Of a stretch of DNA of 64,000 bases, positions 60,469 to 64,000 are shown piece after piece (position 1 is the first letter of the stretch; every line of letters starts with the position of its first letter). The DNA is from Rhizopus sp. PT2906 (Eukaryota > Mucoromycota > Mucoromycetes > Mucorales > Rhizopodaceae). The notes beneath the pieces were generated by a model. The model saw nothing but the letters and a program-made list of their open reading frames with translations, was not told the DNA's origin and made no database searches. The stretch spans positions 89,451-153,450 of the forward strand of contig JAMYHX010000042.1 of NCBI GenBank assembly GCA_025529335.1, read 5' to 3'. The translations under genes were made by a program, and so were the position numbers.

Positions 60469-61547
60469 ATTTGTTCTCTCTTCTCTATTTCATATCTATC
60501 AATTACAATATAGAAACTATAATAATTTAAAATAAACATATACAATACTATTTCTTGTCCATGCTTGGACACATTACCATAGATAATAATCATCTCGGAC
60601 AGTTATCCATTCACAAAAGTTTATATCATAAAAGATCTTAGATGGTAAAATGGCTCAATACCATTCTTCGTGTTGCATCAAGGTTCAGCTTGGCTCAATA
60701 GATCAGAAAATTGCTTAATCTGCTATAGATCAAATTCATAAGCAATGGCCCTAACTAGATTGTACCAAGCTTTGACTTTTACATGATAGTATCAGAATGC
60801 AGCAAGATGTTCAACTAGGATTATTAAGAATAGTAAGCTAAAGAAACATTTTTATTCCACAGCATCCTGTACAAGCAATACGTTCAGCATAAATGAAAGT
60901 GTCCAGGTAAAGCAAACCATCAATCCTGCTATTTTATCCAACAAGATTTCAGGATATGAAAAATCGAATAGTACTTTCAATGCAGCGATTTATCGATTCT
61001 TAGGGAGAAATATTGTTTGTATTTTATAGCAAATTATGACTCTTGAGTCAGTAAGAAGCATCTTTAGTTTTGTATACAACATAGGCTGCAAAAGAAAGAA
61101 TCTTGGGATGTTTTGAAGTTATAAAATATGGCAAAAGGAGTATATACGGCAGTAACCAATATGTCAGCTCTCGAATGCAATGAAGCAGCCTTAGCCATGA
61201 TATCTTTTTTTTTCATCACTCGTTTGATATCACACAATAAAAGTGTATACCACGAATGTTGTCTAGTCTGTAATTAGCAAGAGCGTTCAAAGCGGCGTTT
61301 GAATGTGTGCAGATCAAAGAGAAGCACGGACCATCTTCATTGTTGCCTCTGCTTACTCTTCCCAAAGATGCTTATAGAAGAAGAGAACGAGCTAGCATAA
61401 AGTTAAAGGGAAAACTGGCAATTTTTTCTTTAATATTAAAACATGAAGATAGCATAAACTTACAATGTTAAAGTGTTCATTGTCTCATGATTAGCATATG
61501 AGCAACAGTAGACAAACAAAGACCGTTACATTGTGTATATTGTTTCT

Positions 61548-61573
61548 TATAGTCTTACTGTAGCAAGACTATA
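61548..61573. repeat. Perfect 9-bp inverted repeat
   Basis: TATAGTCTT and AAGACTATA flank ACTGTAGC. Function unknown. Confidence 0.6.
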
Positions 61574-61655
61574 GATTTCGTTTACGTAATAATAATCAAA
61601 TCAGTTGTAAGACATACACGAACAAAGCTTTTGACAATAAGCATCATTTTATATC

Positions 61656-61673
61656 GATAGCTAAGCAGCTATC
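61656..61673. repeat. Perfect 7-bp inverted repeat
   Basis: GATAGCT and AGCTATC flank AAGC. Short enough to be chance. Confidence 0.45.
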
Positions 61674-61981
61674 TTAATCTCATTATAAATGAATATGGCT
61701 TCATAGTTGAACTATTTCTCCTTCTTTCCTTATGTTAATAGCAAACGCATTGATAGAGAATAACGGTACTTTTAAAATATAGCAATAAAAACTATTAAAC
61801 AGTTCCTTCCAGGCATTTATTTATTCAATTATTAGAGTATCATTGAATCTTCTTTTGCATCCATGTGATTTATGCGAATATAAAAGCGCTCAGAATTATT
61901 AGATCAAGTAATATGTTACACCTGCCAATCATTGGCTAAATATAAAAAAAAGACTCTGTTGTTACCAGCAACGCTTTCCTA

Positions 61982-62007
61982 TACTTGGTTTTTAATATAA
62001 CCAAGTA
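61982..62007. repeat. Perfect 9-bp inverted repeat
   Basis: TACTTGGTT and AACCAAGTA flank TTTAATAT. Function unknown. Confidence 0.55.
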
Positions 62008-63761
62008 AATAACTGTTCAAATATTTCTCACTTTTGATTTTCGTTTTCTTTTTTTTTTCTAGCATAGTGTTCACTAAAACAAATGATTATACGCCCATAT
62101 ATTTAAATTTGTCACATGATACCGCGAGTATTAATGCGCGGGCGAAATGTAATATACATTCACATCTTTATAATTTTTATATAAGGATTATGTGATATTC
62201 TAAAGTTTACATAACAATGAGCTTATATACTTCATATTTGAAGACATTAGAATAAGTCAAGTGGTGTATTTGTTACAGCTGACGAGCATCTATATAAATT
62301 CTCACTGCGCATTATTAATAAGGTTGATTTTTGATCTACATACGCTTTAGGTAACAAATCTTTAGACAACGTGTAGATGACATTTCAATCTCTTTTCTAA
62401 AGAGTTATAATGCTGAAGTTAGAGGGGCGACAAAAATACTATACTTTCAAATTAATCATGATTTTGAGAACTATGCAAAAAGATAGACATATTAGGAACT
62501 GTTGACCATATGAAACTTTCAATTACGTAGTTCCCTGCATACAACTTGAAATTTTCTTGTAGTAAAAAGATAGTTATAGAAAATATAAGAAAGAAGAGTA
62601 TAATCAAGCGAAGGAACGATATAGCTACAGAATAGGAAAAATGGTTGAGATATATTATATAGATAGAAGTGTTATTGGCATTGTTGACGAAGTATATGAT
62701 CAACCTTAGCCATAGTGTATAGTGTAGTACCTGATATGAGCTTAACTAAATTTTCAGAGTTATTCTAGAAGCAGCGCACCCATTCAATTATTATGCCTTA
62801 TTTTTAGAATTTCGAAAGAATGAAATAATTTCTATTAAACTTAACAGGACAATGGCCGTTTAGCAATACCCAACACTGCTCAACGCATATACAACCCATA
62901 GACAAAAATGTGCTACAGAATATGCAGGAAGTTCGCTTAAAAATCATTTTAAAATATATTCAAGTTCACGTTATCATAAACAACTACCTAATTCTTAAGC
63001 CTTGAGTGACCTCCTTTGAAAAACATGCTAAAAAGCACTCTACTGTCAATAAATAAGGAGTTAGAAAGAGTTGTGCAAAATGAAAAGATAAAGTTGTCAA
63101 AAAGACGTAAATTGCAAAATAATAGCTTGTAGTAGCTGATCCAAGATAGAGAGAGCTAGCTAATGATACTCTGCTATTACTTTAACTCATGAATAGGGGA
63201 TTTACACATATTACATCTCTGTAGATTGTCAGATTTGAATTATTGGCAATAATCATCTTTTAGAGCACTAAAGAGCCTTAAATGACTCCTTTTTTAAATA
63301 ATATCACTTGACACAAACAAAAACTAGTTTGCATGGGAATTTTACCAGAAATGTTATAGTTATGCTTATCAGTTTATGAATCCGCTACATATGTTACCTA
63401 CAAAAGCTTTTCCCAAATAAGCGAACCTCACGGTTGAAAACAAAAAAAGGAAGCACATATTCTACGTGCAATCGCATCATGACATCTCATGTTTGTTGAT
63501 AAAATAAAGCATAAATTGTGAATAAAGATAAAGAATATGTTGATGCGTCAACAGCTGAATAAAAGGAATTGAATTAAGCAAGGAATGAAAAGGAGAACAC
63601 TTCTATGTTACCATGGTCAAAATAGTTTGCCCCTGAAAAAAAAAACTGCATATTAAAAGGGCTCTAAACGGATTCTTTCTTTTTTCTTTTCTTTTCTCAT
63701 TTATTTCATTCATCTGTGAAAAACTATCTCTCAAGTGTGGCTCTCTTCTCTATTATTCAAA

Positions 63762-64000
63762 ATGGTAAACAAACTTAACATAGTGTACCTTGGATGTGTC
63801 TCATTTATGTTTATAGTAAAAGAAAAGACTGAACTGCTCTGCTCTTATAGTGCTTTGAAATTCTGCTACGCTTTTTTCTGCTCTTGATACTCTTCTATCT
63901 TATATCTCATGTATCTCTGCTCTTTTGCTTTATGACTTTGCTCTGCTGGTATTTTGACAGTGTTCTGCGCTATTCTTTTCTATTTGGTATTCTGCTAACA
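63762..64000 (+). other. Possible 5' end of a gene starting ATG|GTAAAC
   Basis: An ATG at 63762 follows a pyrimidine-rich leader (63675-63755) like that of the eL22 gene and is immediately followed by GTAAAC, a plausible splice donor. Genes with a start codon directly before the first intron are common among fungal ribosomal protein genes. If so, the rest of the window is intron and the protein starts beyond the edge. Read without splicing, the frame gives about 45 codons with no recognisable family. This is inference from layout only. Confidence 0.3.

Larger units (their letters stand above)
60469..63761. other. Gene-poor tail with several perfect hairpins
   Basis: About 3.3 kb of AT-rich DNA with no recognisable coding, RNA or transposon sequence on either strand. 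It does contain perfect inverted repeats at 61548-61573, 61656-61673 and 61982-62007, described separately. Confidence 0.45.

Noticed and set aside
1..64000. CRISPR arrays, rRNA, riboswitches and phage
   Set aside because: Nothing with regular direct repeats and spacers, and no rRNA or phage genes were seen; the window is eukaryotic.

Overview
The window is nuclear DNA of a filamentous fungus, most probably Mucoromycota (Mucorales-like). The evidence is AT-rich spacers, many 45-80 nt introns with GTAAGT/GTAAAT-type donors, fungal-specific proteins (Rgd1, Byr4/Bfa1, Yar1, endopolyphosphatase, chitin deacetylase, AzgA permease), a full-length animal-style neurofibromin, and relics of transposon families that I associate with this phylum. 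No bacterial operons, rRNA, convincing tRNA or CRISPR were seen. All gene models were built by hand: splice sites were chosen so that reading phase and family alignment agree, and exon lengths sum to whole codons.

Layout. 0-10 kb: the 3' end of a PRL-type phosphatase, a GPI-anchored Ser/Thr-rich protein, a two-finger C2H2 factor, a chitin deacetylase, and a decayed ISXO2/Merlin-like transposase in a long spacer. 10-19 kb: an 18-exon neurofibromin (RasGAP) gene. 19-22 kb: an M13 metallopeptidase. 22-37 kb: a LINE relic, then the CAF-1 large subunit, a ZIP zinc transporter, a ChaC gamma-glutamylcyclotransferase, an SPX-VTC polyphosphate protein, CHMP1/Did2, RanGAP (Rna1) and endopolyphosphatase. 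37-44.6 kb: ribosomal protein eL22, a membrane protein carrying late-domain motifs, a small Cys-rich secreted peptide, a WD40 protein and a multi-LIM protein. 45-51 kb: three transposon relics (TnpB/Fanzor-like, Helitron, MULE) surrounding an intact YAR1 gene. 51-56.5 kb: F-box/LRR protein, Rgd1-type F-BAR RhoGAP, Byr4/Bfa1 and ATP synthase subunit e. 58.6-60.5 kb: AzgA-type purine permease. The last 3.3 kb before a possible new gene is a spacer with several perfect hairpins.

Functional themes. Two proteins of polyphosphate metabolism (VTC-like and endopolyphosphatase) lie 3 kb apart on the same strand. Several small-GTPase regulators (Ras, Ran, Rho and the Spg1/Tem1 type) share the window, probably by chance. 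Three cell-surface or secreted proteins and a chitin-modifying enzyme point to wall and surface biology. Candidates for unusual biology are the decayed TnpB/Fanzor-like element, a predicted 2-nt micro-exon in neurofibromin, the PSAP/PPxY membrane protein, and a hairpin with a GNRA-type loop behind the eL22 gene.
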